64,000 bases of DNA, from contig NZ_CXPG01000011.1 of assembly GCF_001403735.1 (NCBI RefSeq), positions 1 to 64,000 of the forward strand, written 5' to 3'. The notes below the pieces were generated by a model that was not told where the DNA came from, did not search any database, and saw only the letters and a program-made list of their open reading frames with translations. The DNA is from Jannaschia rubra. Its GTDB lineage: Bacteria > Pseudomonadota > Alphaproteobacteria > Rhodobacterales > Rhodobacteraceae. Shown here piece by piece: positions 1 through 8,440 of the stretch (positions are counted from its first letter, which is position 1; each line of letters opens with the position of its first letter). The translations under genes and the position numbers were made by a program.

Positions 1-401
1 CCCCCTTTCGGCAGCATGCCGCACACGCGCCTGCCGGGCAGGGCATGGCCTTCGCGAGGTCGTCGACGAAGCGCGTGGGGATGCCCTGATACAGGCTTCC
101 CGGATCACGGCAGTCCGCGCCTTCTCGGCCATCCGGCGCGGCTCGAGAAGGCCGGGGAAGGTGCCGCGGGCACGCCCTTCCAAAGCTTCGGAACGCACAG
201 TCCGACCGTTCCGGACCGAGCCTCCCGGTCCCGGTCGCGATAGCCGTTGCGCCGCGCCTGTCGGGCCGGGTCCTTCCGGTCATAAGCCGCGCCAGTGGCG
301 GCACCGACCTTTCTTTCCATCAGGCGCCCGGCTGCACAGCCGGCCATCTCGCGCAAAAGGTCAGCATCCGGGGCCTTCTCGACAAGGTCGCGCAAGTCCA
401 T
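1..401 (-). pseudogene. IS256-family transposase, broken N-terminal part
   Basis: The minus strand from an ATG at 401 encodes a recognisable start of an IS256 (Mutator-type) transposase: MDLRDLVEKAPDADLLREM, then NGYRDRD and VPKLWKG. Just after VPKLWKG, near 165, the homology moves to another frame (TFPGLLEPRRMAEKA-like). It moves again near 95 (YQGI..RFVDDLAKAM-like). At least two frameshifts therefore separate short conserved blocks and no intact DDE domain is present. The gene runs off the left edge, so the C-terminal half cannot be judged. It is a relic and presumably inactive. Confidence 0.8.
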
Positions 402-604
402 CGCGTCAACGGCCGTCGGTGGTCTTTCCGGTCCAGGCCGGCGCCAACAACCAGACCCTGCCGGAACATCGCCGGTGACCACCTCAACCAGAACCCACAC
501 GACGCGGCGGGACAGGATCCGACACGGCCGATCGAAGTGCCCCAAGATTTGCAGACGCTTCGCCCCCTGACTTTGAGGTCGGGAGGTCGACATTGGGACG
601 AGCC

Positions 605-960
605 GTGACAGCGATGAGTTCGAGCGGGATGCGGTCGCGCGGATCACCGAGCGAGGTTGCCCGGCCAGCGGGGTGTCGGGGCGGCTCGGGGTAGGTCCAT
701 ACTCGCCCTCCGCCTGGAAAGGAAGTTCGCGACGACGTCACCCGGCGATGGTGGGAAGGATACCGGGATCGGGCGTCTGAAGCGCGAGCTGGCGCGGGCG
801 ATCGAGGAGCGCGGTACCCGGAAAAAAGGGCGAGGCTTGTCCGCCATCGGTCCGAGGACGATGCCCAGCGCGTACTTCGCGCGAGAGTTCCGATGAAGTA
901 CGCCTTTGTTCAGGCGCATCGCGAGGAGTTCGGCGTGCGGGCCATGTGCCGGATGCCGCG
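605..960 (+). pseudogene. IS3-family transposase remnant (orfA end and orfB start)
   Basis: In successive frames the plus strand shows FERDAVARITERGCP and RLGVGPYS, the helix-turn-helix region of an IS3-type OrfA. It is followed by RLKRELARAIEERG, the leucine-zipper region, and AYFAREF. OrfB begins at the overlapping ATG at 893 (MKYAFVQAHREEFGVRAMCRM), the usual OrfA/OrfB arrangement of IS3 elements. OrfA carries a frameshift and about 45 extra bases before AYFAREF. OrfB is cut off after about 22 residues, where recombinase sequence begins. No DDE catalytic core remains. Confidence 0.75.
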
Positions 961-1350
961 GATTGGCTCTGCTGCACGGAACGCGTTGAAGGTTGATCTC
1001 CCGCTTTCCCTGATTGGCTTGATCGGCCGTCTGGTTGATATCGAGAACCGGACGGTCGCCGGGAAGCTTGAAGAGCGCATCGACACGCTGGAGCGCCAGA
1101 AGCTGATGCTGGCCGAAAAGGCTGCAAAGGACGTGCCGAGCAAGGGAAGGCTGGAGGATTGTATGGAACTAACGCTCAAATTCCTCTCAAGACTTTGTAA
1201 TATCGAAAATAATGGTACTCATGCAGTGAGCAGGCAGTGCTTCGGGTGGCCTTCGCAGAGCCTCCGAGATACTGCCGGAATCAGGGGTATGGAACTATAA
1301 AAACTGCCTTCCCCTATAAGGTGCCAGGAGATTTGACATGCCTAGATGGA
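961..1350 (+). pseudogene. Large serine recombinase, C-terminal fragment
   Basis: From about 980 the reading frame that continues from the IS3 OrfB start encodes a C-terminal serine-recombinase segment: PLSLIGLIGRLVDIENRTVAG, then LERQKLMLAEK and MELTLKFLS. This is the coiled-coil and tail region of large resolvases. Near 1225 the homology shifts frame (VLRVAFAEPPRYCRN, IKTAFPYKV) and continues to about 1350, next to the tRNA-Thr CCA end. The catalytic resolvase domain is absent, so this is a non-functional 3' relic fused by deletion or insertion to the IS3 piece. Base composition around 1165-1240 is visibly more AT-rich than its surroundings, which suggests foreign origin. Confidence 0.75.
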
Positions 1351-1354
1351 GAAA

Positions 1355-1429
1355 TGGTGCTGTGAGAGAGGATTGAACTCTCGACCTCACCCTTACCAAG
1401 GGTGTGCTCTACCACTGAGCTACCACAGC
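1355..1429 (-). tRNA. tRNA-Thr (anticodon GGU)
   Basis: Read on the minus strand this folds as a full cloverleaf. The acceptor is GCTGTGG paired with TCACAGC (one G-U), the D-arm is GCTC/GAGC, and the anticodon stem is CACCC/GGGTG with loop TTGGTAA (anticodon GGT). The T-arm is GAGAG/CTCTC with TTCAATC. The discriminator is A and CCA is encoded at 1357-1355. The body is 72 nt, or 75 nt with CCA. The 3' end abuts the recombinase relic. Confidence 0.95.
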
Positions 1430-1542
1430 ATTCGGGGGCGGATTAGACCGAACCTCGCGGCGCTGCAACCCCCCAATCGGGCGGGATTGCTGGACCCCGG
1501 ACGGCCGAGCCGCTATGGGGGCGCCAGAGAGCAGGAGCCCCG

Positions 1543-1701
1543 ATGCCCGGCAAGGCGACCCCCACCCGCGAGGACCGGCTGAAGGCCGCGCTCAAGGCCA
1601 ACATGGCCCGGCGCAAGGCGCAGAAGCGGGAACGCGCGGAGGAGGAGGACGCTGCCGCGGAGGGGCAGAGCGACAGGCAGGACCAGACCGAAAATGGATA
1701 G
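1543..1701 (+). CDS. Small basic/acidic protein overlapping murA (52 aa)
   Basis: This ATG at 1543 gives a 52-residue protein: a basic helix-prone stretch ([20 protein letters not shown]) followed by an acidic, glutamine-rich tail. A good ribosome-binding site (GCAGGAG) lies just upstream. Its stop overlaps the murA start by 8 nt, which implies translational coupling. Comparable short [10 protein letters not shown]-type proteins precede murA in other Rhodobacterales, as I recall, but no function is known. The sequence looks like an amphipathic, possibly nucleic-acid-binding peptide; that is only inference. Real coding status is supported by the RBS, the coupling and the remembered conservation. 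Confidence 0.65.
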   Translation: MPGKATPTREDRLKAALKANMARRKAQKRERAEEEDAAAEGQSDRQDQTENG

Positions 1702-2968
1702 CATCATCGTCACCGGCAATGGCCCGCTCTGCGGCACCATCCCGATCGCCGGGGCCAAGAACGCCTGCCTGACCCTCATGCCGGCGACCCTTCTGTCGGA
1801 GGAGCCGCTGACCCTGACGAATGCGCCGCGCCTGTCGGACATCCGCACGATGACGACGCTGCTGCAATCGCTGGGGGCCGAGGTGTCGGCGCTGTCGGAC
1901 GGGCTGGTCCTTGCCATGTCGAGCCATGACCTGAACGGCGACCGGGCCGATTACGACATCGTCCGCAAGATGCGCGCCTCGATCCTGGTCCTTGGGCCGC
2001 TGCTGGCCAGGCTGGGCCATGCGGTCGTGTCGCTGCCCGGGGGATGCGCCATCGGGGCGCGGCCGGTCGACCTGCACCTGCGCGCGCTGGAGGCTCTGGG
2101 CGCGGAGCTGGAACTGCGCGACGGATATGTCCATGCGACGGCGCCTTCGGGCGGGCTGCGCGGTGGCATCGTCGAGTTTCCCTTCGTATCCGTGGGCGCG
2201 ACCGAGAACGCGCTTATGGCGGCGACGCTGGCGCGCGGGACGACGGTGTTGAAGAACGCCGCGCAGGAGCCCGAGATCGTCGATCTGGCCCGGTGCCTGA
2301 GTGCCATGGGCGCGCAGATCGGGGGAGCGGGGACCGCCACGATCGAGGTTCAGGGCGTCGACCGCCTGCACGGCGCCACGCACCGCGTCGTCACCGACCG
2401 GATCGAGCTCGGCACCTATATGCTTGCGCCGTTGATCGCCGGCGGAGAGGTGACGTTGCAGGGCGGACGCCGCGACCTGCTGGAGGCGTTCTGCGCCAAG
2501 ATCGAGGAAGCGGGTGCGTCGGTGTCCGAGTCGGACGAGGGTCTGACCGTGCGGCGGGCGAACGGCCCCATTCGGGCCGTGGACGTCGAGACGGAGCCGT
2601 TCCCCGGCTTTCCCACCGACCTTCAGGCACAGATGATGGCGCTGCTCTGCACGGCGGAGGGAACCAGCGTTCTGGAGGAGAAGATCTTCGAGAACCGCTT
2701 CATGCACGCCCCCGAACTGATCCGCATGGGGGCGAAGGTCGATGTGCACGGCGGCCATGCAACCGTCACGGGCGTCGAGCGGTTGAAGGGGGCGCCGGTG
2801 ATGGCCACGGACCTGCGCGCCTCGGTCAGCCTGATCCTTGCGGGGCTGGCGGCCGAAGGCGAGACGCGGGTGGGCCGTGTCTATCATCTGGACCGCGGCT
2901 ATGAGCATGTCGTGGCCAAGCTGCGCGGCGTGGGCGCCGATATCGAACGGGTGAAGGACGATGGCTGA
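1694..2968 (+). CDS. murA: UDP-N-acetylglucosamine 1-carboxyvinyltransferase
   Basis: MurA transfers enolpyruvate from PEP to UDP-GlcNAc, the first committed cytoplasmic step of peptidoglycan synthesis. The protein has 424 residues, close to the usual 418-430. It shows the N-terminal substrate-site Lys-Asn (GAKNACL, residue 22 onward) and the PEP-binding catalytic cysteine loop ([10 protein letters not shown], Cys118). The C-terminal half shows the expected FPTDLQAQ and ENRFMH motifs. Cys at the active site predicts fosfomycin sensitivity as in E. coli. It overlaps the upstream 52-aa ORF by 8 nt and the downstream DUF2948 gene by 8 nt, so it lies inside a tightly coupled operon. Confidence 0.97.
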   Translation: MDSIIVTGNGPLCGTIPIAGAKNACLTLMPATLLSEEPLTLTNAPRLSDIRTMTTLLQSLGAEVSALSDGLVLAMSSHDLNGDRADYDIVRKMRASILVLGPLLARLGHAVVSLPGGCAIGARPVDLHLRALEALGAELELRDGYVHATAPSGGLRGGIVEFPFVSVGATENALMAATLARGTTVLKNAAQEPEIVDLARCLSAMGAQIGGAGTATIEVQGVDRLHGATHRVVTDRIELGTYMLAPLIAGGEVTLQGGRRDLLEAFCAKIEEAGASVSESDEGLTVRRANGPIRAVDVETEPFPGFPTDLQAQMMALLCTAEGTSVLEEKIFENRFMHAPELIRMGAKVDVHGGHATVTGVERLKGAPVMATDLRASVSLILAGLAAEGETRVGRVYHLDRGYEHVVAKLRGVGADIERVKDDG

Positions 2969-3446
2969 CACGACGAACCGGACTGGCGCGGAGGACGCGC
3001 GTTTCGCGGATGGCGAGGACCGGCCGCTGCGCCTCTGGGCCACGGATGCCGAGGATTTGCAGGTCATCGCGGCGCTGTGTCAGGACGCCGTCCTGCCCGC
3101 GTCGGAAATGACGTGGCGGAAGTCGTCCCGGCGCTTCGCGCTGTTGCTCAACAGGTTCCGGTGGGAGGGTGGCACGCGTACGGCCGAGCGGGTGCAGAGC
3201 GTGCTGGCCGCGGGCGACGTGTCGTCGGTGCGGGGTCAGGGCATCTTGCCGGGCGACGCGGATACGGTGCTGTCGCTGCTGACCGTCGAATGGGAGGCGG
3301 GAGCGGATGCCGAGGGCGTGCTGCGCCTGACCTTCGCGGGCGACGGGGTGGTCGAGGTGGCCTGCGATTGCCTCGACGTGACGCTGCGCGACGTGACGCG
3401 GGCTTACGGCGCCCCTTCGGGACGGACGCCGCGCCACCCGGAATGA
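2961..3446 (+). CDS. DUF2948 family protein
   Basis: This 161-residue protein begins inside the 3' end of murA. Its core ([21 protein letters not shown], then [13 protein letters not shown]) matches the alphaproteobacterial DUF2948 family, which is usually found between murA and hisD. No signal peptide, membrane segment or catalytic motif is visible, so it is probably a small cytoplasmic protein. The C-terminal half is acidic and ends [13 protein letters not shown]. Function is unknown. Its conserved neighbourhood suggests housekeeping but does not define the role. The stop codon overlaps the next ATG (ATGA). Confidence 0.85.
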   Translation: MADTTNRTGAEDARFADGEDRPLRLWATDAEDLQVIAALCQDAVLPASEMTWRKSSRRFALLLNRFRWEGGTRTAERVQSVLAAGDVSSVRGQGILPGDADTVLSLLTVEWEAGADAEGVLRLTFAGDGVVEVACDCLDVTLRDVTRAYGAPSGRTPRHPE

Positions 3447-3964
3447 ACGCGGCGCCGGTCCTTCGACGGTTGGGTGCGGAGGACGGGCGGGCGTGGCTTG
3501 CGCTGATGCTCGCAGGCGTGCGGGAACTGCCGGATGCGTTCCTGTCGACCGAGGACGAACTGCTCGCCCTGACGCCCGATGACATTCACGCCCGGATCGA
3601 ACGGAGCCTGCTGCACGGCCTGTTCGATGGCGACCGTCTGGTGGGGGTCGCGGGCCTGAACCCCGGTGGCCCGCGCGCCGTCCGGCACCGCGCCGAGGTC
3701 GGGCCGTTCCACATCCTGCCCGAATGGCGGGGCAGGGGCCTGGCCGACCGCCTGATGGAGGCGATGGTGTCCGAGGCGCGGACGCGGGGGATCGCGTGGC
3801 TCGACCTTTGGGTCGCGGCGGGGAACGGCCGGGCGCTGGCTTTCTATGCGCGCCACGGGTTCCAGAGGACAGGCTTTCGCGCCGATGCCGTCCGGGTCGA
3901 CGACGTGCCCTGCGACGACGTCCTGATGGCCCGGAGCCTTGAGGCCGTCGCATGGGGCGTCTAG
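3443..3964 (+). CDS. GNAT-family N-acetyltransferase
   Basis: This 173-residue protein starts at the ATG overlapping the DUF2948 stop; the longer open frame upstream is antiparallel noise. It has a clear GNAT fold signature. The acetyl-CoA pyrophosphate loop is in ILPEWRGRGLADRLMEAM (about residues 92-109, the R/Q-x-x-G-x-G/A motif). The late motif is LWVAAGNGRALAFYARHGFQRTGFR. The substrate cannot be inferred; it may be a small molecule or a protein N-terminus. Its place between DUF2948 and hisD is a group-typical insertion and does not link it to histidine synthesis. Confidence 0.88.
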   Translation: MNAAPVLRRLGAEDGRAWLALMLAGVRELPDAFLSTEDELLALTPDDIHARIERSLLHGLFDGDRLVGVAGLNPGGPRAVRHRAEVGPFHILPEWRGRGLADRLMEAMVSEARTRGIAWLDLWVAAGNGRALAFYARHGFQRTGFRADAVRVDDVPCDDVLMARSLEAVAWGV

Positions 3965-3995
3965 GCAGGCGGCACGCAATCCGCCCGGAGGCCCG

Positions 3996-5297
3996 ATGCC
4001 GCATTTCCTCAACAGCGCCGACGCGGACTTCGACGCGAGGTTCGCAGCCCTTCTGACCATGAAGCGCGAGGATGCGGCCGATGTGGACGATGCCGTGGCG
4101 GCGATCATCGCGGACGTGCGGGAGCGGGGCGATGCGGCGGTCTGCGAGTTGACGGCGCGGTTCGACCGCTTCGACCTGACGCCCGACACGATCCGCCTGA
4201 CCGGATCCGAGATCGCGGAGGCCGCCGCCGGAGTGCCCGACGCCGAACGCGCCGCGTTGGAACTGGCCGCCGCGCGCATCCGGGCCTATCACGAACGCCA
4301 GATGCCCCGCGACGAAAGCTGGACCGACGGCGCCGGCGCCACGCTGGGCTGGCGGTGGGGGCCGGTGGATGCGGCGGGCCTCTATGTGCCGGGCGGGCTG
4401 GCGAGTTATCCGTCGTCGGTGCTGATGAACGCCATTCCCGCACGGGTGGCGGGGGTCGGGCGGCTGGTCATGTGCGTGCCGACGCCGGACGGCGTGCTGA
4501 ACCCGCTGGTCCTGCTGGCGGCGCAGATATCCGGCGTGACCGAGATCTGCCGGATCGGCGGCGCACAGGCCATCGCGGCGATGGCCTGGGGCACCGAGAG
4601 CATCGCGCCGGTGGACAAGATCACGGGGCCGGGCAACGCCTATGTCGCCGCGGCCAAACGCCGTGTCTTCGGACGCGTCGGCATCGACATGATCGCGGGC
4701 CCGTCCGAGATCCTGGTGATCGCCGATGCCGACAACGACCCGGACTGGATCGCGGTCGACCTGCTGTCACAGGCGGAACACGACGAAAGCGCGCAATCGA
4801 TCCTGATCACCGACGACGCCGCCTTCGGGCGGGCCGTGGCGGAGGCGGTCGAGACGCGCCTTGTCACGCTGGAGCGCCGCGCCATCGCGGGCGCGTCCTG
4901 GCGGGATTTCGGGGCGGTCGTGGTCGTGCGCGATCTGGACGAGGCCGCGGCCCTGTCGAACCGCGTCGCGCCCGAGCATCTGGAACTGGCCGTGGCCGAC
5001 CCGGACGCGCTGGCCGCGAAGATCACCCATGCGGGGGCGATCTTCCTCGGCGCCTGGACGCCAGAGGCGGTGGGCGACTACGTCGGCGGGCCGAACCACG
5101 TCCTGCCCACCGCGCGGTCGGCGCGGTTCTCGTCGGGGCTGTCGGTGCTCGACTTCATGAAGCGCACGACGCTGGCCCGCATGAGCCCCGACGCCCTGCG
5201 TGCCATCGGCCCGGCGGCGGTGACGCTGGCCACCTCCGAGTCGCTCGAGGCGCATGGCCTGTCGGTGCAGGCGCGGCTGGATCGGTTGAACCGATGA
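3996..5297 (+). CDS. hisD: Histidinol dehydrogenase
   Basis: HisD catalyses the last two NAD-dependent oxidations of histidine synthesis (L-histidinol to L-histidine). The start at 3996 (MPHFLNSADADF) is preferred over an in-frame start at 3939 because a CGGAG ribosome-binding site sits 5 nt upstream and the family begins here. The protein has 433 residues, the usual length. Motifs visible are GLYVPGG, the NAD/substrate region TGPGNAYVAAAKR, DMIAGPSEILV, the zinc-site residues in LSQAEHDESAQ, and GGPNHVLPTARSARFSSGLSV. A lone hisD away from other his genes is common in alphaproteobacteria. Confidence 0.97.
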   Translation: MPHFLNSADADFDARFAALLTMKREDAADVDDAVAAIIADVRERGDAAVCELTARFDRFDLTPDTIRLTGSEIAEAAAGVPDAERAALELAAARIRAYHERQMPRDESWTDGAGATLGWRWGPVDAAGLYVPGGLASYPSSVLMNAIPARVAGVGRLVMCVPTPDGVLNPLVLLAAQISGVTEICRIGGAQAIAAMAWGTESIAPVDKITGPGNAYVAAAKRRVFGRVGIDMIAGPSEILVIADADNDPDWIAVDLLSQAEHDESAQSILITDDAAFGRAVAEAVETRLVTLERRAIAGASWRDFGAVVVVRDLDEAAALSNRVAPEHLELAVADPDALAAKITHAGAIFLGAWTPEAVGDYVGGPNHVLPTARSARFSSGLSVLDFMKRTTLARMSPDALRAIGPAAVTLATSESLEAHGLSVQARLDRLNR

Positions 5298-5355
5298 AGG
5301 GGATGGCAATGTTCCGTCGTGACAAAGGCACGGGCGCCGTCGTATCCCCGGCGAC

Positions 5356-5826
5356 ATGAACGCACGTATCGCCAGCATCCGCATCGACGACCGCAACCTG
5401 CCGACCCCCACGCCGGAGATCGAGCAGGAACGGGCGGTCGCCATCTTCGACCTTCTGGAGGACAACTCCTTCGCGCTCTGCGCGGCCAATGCGCCGGAGG
5501 GGCCGTATGACGTGCAGTTGGCGATCCGCGACCGGAGGCTGGTCTTCGATGTCGATACGGAGAACGGCAAGGCGGGGGAGTTTCACCTGTCGCTCGGGCC
5601 GTTCCGGCAGGTGGTCAAGGACTACTACCAGATCTGCGAGGCCTATTTCGACGCCGTCAAGAAGCTGCCCGCCAGCCAGATCGAGGCGATCGACATGGCG
5701 CGGCGCGGTATCCACAACGAAGGCGCGCGCATCCTGCAGGAACGTCTGGAAGGCAAGGCGCAGGTCGATGCCGACACTTCACGCCGTTTGTTCACACTTA
5801 TCTGCGTCCTGCACTTCGGAGCCTGA
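5356..5826 (+). CDS. UPF0262 family protein
   Basis: This 156-residue protein matches UPF0262. It begins with RIASIRIDDRNLP, has a central block LVFDVDTENGKAGEFHLSLGPFRQVVKDYYQICEAYFDAVK (residues about 55-95), and ends RLFTLICVLHFGA. The family is restricted mainly to alphaproteobacteria and has no known biochemical role. No membrane segment or signal peptide is visible. It lies between hisD and the LMW-phosphatase gene, only 3 nt upstream of the latter, so it is probably cotranscribed with it. Confidence 0.87.
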   Translation: MNARIASIRIDDRNLPTPTPEIEQERAVAIFDLLEDNSFALCAANAPEGPYDVQLAIRDRRLVFDVDTENGKAGEFHLSLGPFRQVVKDYYQICEAYFDAVKKLPASQIEAIDMARRGIHNEGARILQERLEGKAQVDADTSRRLFTLICVLHFGA

Positions 5827-5829
5827 CGG

Positions 5830-6270
5830 GTGGGCGCAAACCCGCAGTCCGTGCTGTTCTGCTGCGATCACAATGCCGTCCGGTCCCCCATGGCGGAAGG
5901 GTTGATGAAGCAGCGCCACGGTCACTCCATCTATGTGCAGTCCGCCGGGGTGCATAACGACCTGGAGATCGACGGCTTCGCTATCGCCGTCTGCGGCGAG
6001 CTGGGGGTGGAGCTGTCGCGTCATCGGACGCGGTCGTTCGAGGAGATGCGCGAATGGGGCGACGACCTGGAGCAGTTCGACCTGATCGTCGCGCTGTCGC
6101 CCGCCTCGCAGCGGGTCGCGATGGAACTGGGCCGGCACGCCCATATCGATGTGGAATACTGGCCGATCATGGACCCCACGGGTCTCGGCGCGCACCGGGA
6201 GGAAAAGCTGGCCAGCTATCGCCAGACGCGCGACCAGATCGCGGAGCGGCTGAAGGTGCGGTTCGGCTGA
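5830..6270 (+). CDS. Low-molecular-weight protein-tyrosine-phosphatase-like protein
   Basis: A GTG start at 5830, three bases after the UPF0262 stop, gives 146 residues. The N-terminus carries the LMW-PTPase/arsenate-reductase P-loop as CDHNAVRSPMAEG, a C-x5-R-S motif. The canonical inner residues are altered (CDHNAVRS instead of CxGNxCRS). The general-acid region appears as MDPTG (about residue 116), instead of the usual DPY/DPF. It is probably a cytoplasmic phosphatase or arsenate-reductase-like enzyme acting on an unknown substrate. The gene is coupled to UPF0262 in related genomes. Confidence 0.82.
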   Translation: MGANPQSVLFCCDHNAVRSPMAEGLMKQRHGHSIYVQSAGVHNDLEIDGFAIAVCGELGVELSRHRTRSFEEMREWGDDLEQFDLIVALSPASQRVAMELGRHAHIDVEYWPIMDPTGLGAHREEKLASYRQTRDQIAERLKVRFG

Positions 6271-6366
6271 CGCCGGACGGCCAGATCACCCCTTGAACTT
6301 CTGGCCGATCCGCCCCATCTAGCGCCATCCAGTCGCAGTGCGTGCGGCGTCCCCACAGGAGAGACC

Positions 6367-6585
6367 ATGGCCAAGGAAGAAATGCTCGAATTCCCCGGCG
6401 TCGTTAAGGAACTCCTGCCCAACGCGACATTCCGGGTCGAACTCGAGAACGGCCATGAGATCATCGCGCATACGGCGGGCAAGATGCGCAAGAACCGCAT
6501 CCGGGTTCTGGCGGGCGACAAGGTGCAGGTGGAAATGACCCCCTATGACCTGAGCAAGGGTCGCATCAACTATCGCTTCAAGTAA
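6367..6585 (+). CDS. infA: Translation initiation factor IF-1
   Basis: IF-1 is a 72-residue OB-fold protein that binds the ribosomal A site during initiation. The sequence begins [20 protein letters not shown] and contains the family-typical block [24 protein letters not shown]. It ends [13 protein letters not shown] strong ribosome-binding site (AGGAGAG) is present upstream. The about 96-nt gap from the phosphatase gene leaves room for its own promoter. Its stop codon TAA is directly followed by the GTG start of maf. Confidence 0.98.
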   Translation: MAKEEMLEFPGVVKELLPNATFRVELENGHEIIAHTAGKMRKNRIRVLAGDKVQVEMTPYDLSKGRINYRFK

Positions 6586-7152
6586 GTGCTGATCCTCGGA
6601 TCAGGATCGCCCCGTCGGCTGGAGCTGCTGGGGCAGATCGGCGTCGTGCCCGATGCCGTCCGTTCCCCCGACATCGACGAGACTCCCCTGCCGCGCGAGA
6701 CGCCCCGCATCTATTGCGAGCGGATCACCGCCGCCAAGATCGCCGCCATCGAGGCCGACGCTGACGACGTCGTTCTGTGTGCCGACACGACCGTGGGGCT
6801 GGGTCGGCGCATCCTGGGCAAGCCCCAGGATGCCGCGGACGCGGCGCGGTTCCTGCGCCTGCTGTCGGGCACGCGCCACAAGGTCGTCACCTGCGTCGCC
6901 GTGCGGCGGGGGGAGCGGACGTCGCAGCGCACCAGCGTCACCTCGGTCAAGTTCAAGCGTCTGTCGGAGGCGGAGATCGACGGCTACCTCGCCACCGGCG
7001 ATTGGCAGGGCAAGGCGGGAGGCTACGCCATCCAGGGTCCGGCGGGCACCTTGATCCCCTGGATCGAGGGCAGCTTCACCGGCGTCATGGGCCTTCCGCT
7101 GCACGAGACGGCGAACCTGTTGCAGGCCGCGGGCGTGGAGGTCTGGCGATGA
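6586..7152 (+). CDS. maf: Maf-family nucleoside triphosphate pyrophosphatase
   Basis: Maf proteins hydrolyse non-canonical or specific NTPs (dTTP/UTP types) to monophosphates. The 188-residue protein starts with GTG immediately after the infA stop (zero spacing). It shows the nucleotide-binding start LGSGSPRR, the conserved ADTTVGLG (about residue 64), and [15 protein letters not shown] near the C-terminus, including the catalytic acidic and lysine residues. The ADTTV form fits the YhdE-like dTTP/UTP group better than the YceF group, an inference from motif alone. The stop overlaps the next ATG (ATGA). Confidence 0.93.
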   Translation: MLILGSGSPRRLELLGQIGVVPDAVRSPDIDETPLPRETPRIYCERITAAKIAAIEADADDVVLCADTTVGLGRRILGKPQDAADAARFLRLLSGTRHKVVTCVAVRRGERTSQRTSVTSVKFKRLSEAEIDGYLATGDWQGKAGGYAIQGPAGTLIPWIEGSFTGVMGLPLHETANLLQAAGVEVWR

Positions 7153-8153
7153 AGGGCGAGCAGATCGTTCTGGGTCACCACCACGGCCGCACCGCCGCCG
7201 CGAGGATGGTCGATGGCCGCCTGTCCGACCTGCTGATCGACGGGGCCGACGACAGGCCCGTGCCGGGCACCGTGTTCCGCGCCGTCTGCGACCGGCCCGT
7301 CAAGGGGCAGGGCGGCATGTTCCTGCGGCTGGGCGACGGTCTGACCGGCTGGCACCGGGGGGCCAAGGGCCTCGCTCCGGGGCAGGTGCTTCTTGTGCAG
7401 GTCACTGGCCATGCCGAGCCGGGGAAGGCGATCCCAGTGAGCGACCGCGTGCTGTTCAAGTCGCGCTATTGCATCGTCACCCCCGGCGCGCCCGGTCTGA
7501 ACGTCGCGCGCAGCCTGACTGACGAAGCGGAGCGCGACCGCTTGCTGGAGATCGCCAACGACGCGGTGCCCGACCGCCAGGGTCACGGAATCATCCTGCG
7601 GACTGCGGCCGAGGGCGCGGACGAAGGCACGCTGACCGACGACCTGACCGCGACCTGGGCCACCGCGATGCAGGTGCTGGGGGACGCCGACACCAAGGCC
7701 GAACGCCTTCTGGACGGGCCGGACGCCCATACGCTCGCCTGGCGTGACTGGCCCGCCGCCGAGGTCTCGGAGGATTGGGATGCCGTCGCCGACCAGATGG
7801 ATGCCCTGCGCTCGCCCGAGGTGCGGCTGGGGCAGGTAACGCTGTCCATCGAACCCACGCGCGCGCTGGTCGCCGTCGACGTGAACACGCCCGAAGGCGG
7901 GGCGGGGGGCCTGAAGGCCAATCTGGCTGCTGCGAAGGAACTGCCGCGGCAGTTGCGCCTGCGCGGTCTTGGCGGGCAGATCGTGCTCGACCTCGCGCCC
8001 ATGCCCAAGAAGGACCGCAAGGCCGTGGAGAGCGCGCTGCGCGCGGCCTTCAAGGCCGACCCGATCGAGACGAGCCTGATCGGATGGACCCCGCTGGGCC
8101 ATTTCGAGTTGACCCGACGCCGCGAGAGACGACCGTTGGAGGAGGTGCTGTGA
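7149..8153 (+). CDS. Ribonuclease E/G family protein (short RNase G-like)
   Basis: This 334-residue protein overlaps maf by 4 nt. It is a minimal RNase E/G catalytic unit. The S1-like part is near residues 30-90. The catalytic metal-binding aspartates are in AVDVNTPEG (about residue 240) and [14 protein letters not shown] (about 280). It is much shorter than RNase E and lacks the long C-terminal scaffold and the zinc-link CPxC motif. It is therefore RNase G-like at best and may have a specialised RNA-processing role. The maf-rnase-yacG order is typical for the group. Confidence 0.88.
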   Translation: MKGEQIVLGHHHGRTAAARMVDGRLSDLLIDGADDRPVPGTVFRAVCDRPVKGQGGMFLRLGDGLTGWHRGAKGLAPGQVLLVQVTGHAEPGKAIPVSDRVLFKSRYCIVTPGAPGLNVARSLTDEAERDRLLEIANDAVPDRQGHGIILRTAAEGADEGTLTDDLTATWATAMQVLGDADTKAERLLDGPDAHTLAWRDWPAAEVSEDWDAVADQMDALRSPEVRLGQVTLSIEPTRALVAVDVNTPEGGAGGLKANLAAAKELPRQLRLRGLGGQIVLDLAPMPKKDRKAVESALRAAFKADPIETSLIGWTPLGHFELTRRRERRPLEEVL

Positions 8154-8341
8154 CCTGCCCGATTTGCGACAAGCCGACCGATCCGAAATACCGACCGTTC
8201 TGTTCGCGCCGCTGCGCCGACGTCGATCTGGGCAAGTGGCTGACCGGCGCCTATTCCGTCCCGTCCGCCGACCCGGACGACGTGGACGAAGCGCTGGATG
8301 CCGCGAATCCGGGACCGGAGCCCAAGTCCCGCCCGAACTGA
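8150..8341 (+). CDS. yacG: DNA gyrase inhibitor / zinc-ribbon protein YacG
   Basis: A GTG start overlapping the RNase stop (GTGA) gives a 63-residue protein. It has the YacG zinc ribbon, CPICDKP near the N-terminus and FCSRRCADVDLGKWL after it, so all four cysteines are present. E. coli YacG binds GyrB and inhibits gyrase. The tail after residue 40 is acidic and probably disordered (DPDDVDEALDAA). It completes the coupled maf-RNase-yacG unit. Confidence 0.9.
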   Translation: MTCPICDKPTDPKYRPFCSRRCADVDLGKWLTGAYSVPSADPDDVDEALDAANPGPEPKSRPN

Positions 8342-8392
8342 CGATTTTCGTCTGGACAGCGTTTTGAGCCTGTCCTAGACGGTGCGGACCCC

Positions 8393-8409
8393 GCGGAGAA
8401 ATCCTCCGC
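8393..8409 (+). terminator. Possible hairpin after yacG
   Basis: GCGGAG (8393-8398) and CTCCGC (8404-8409) form a 6-bp stem with a 5-nt loop between yacG and tRNA-Phe. There is no T-run after it, so intrinsic termination is not convincing. It may be an RNA-processing or stabilising hairpin. Confidence 0.3.
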
Positions 8410-8440
8410 TTCCGACGGAAAGCGCCGTGGGAAAACCAGT

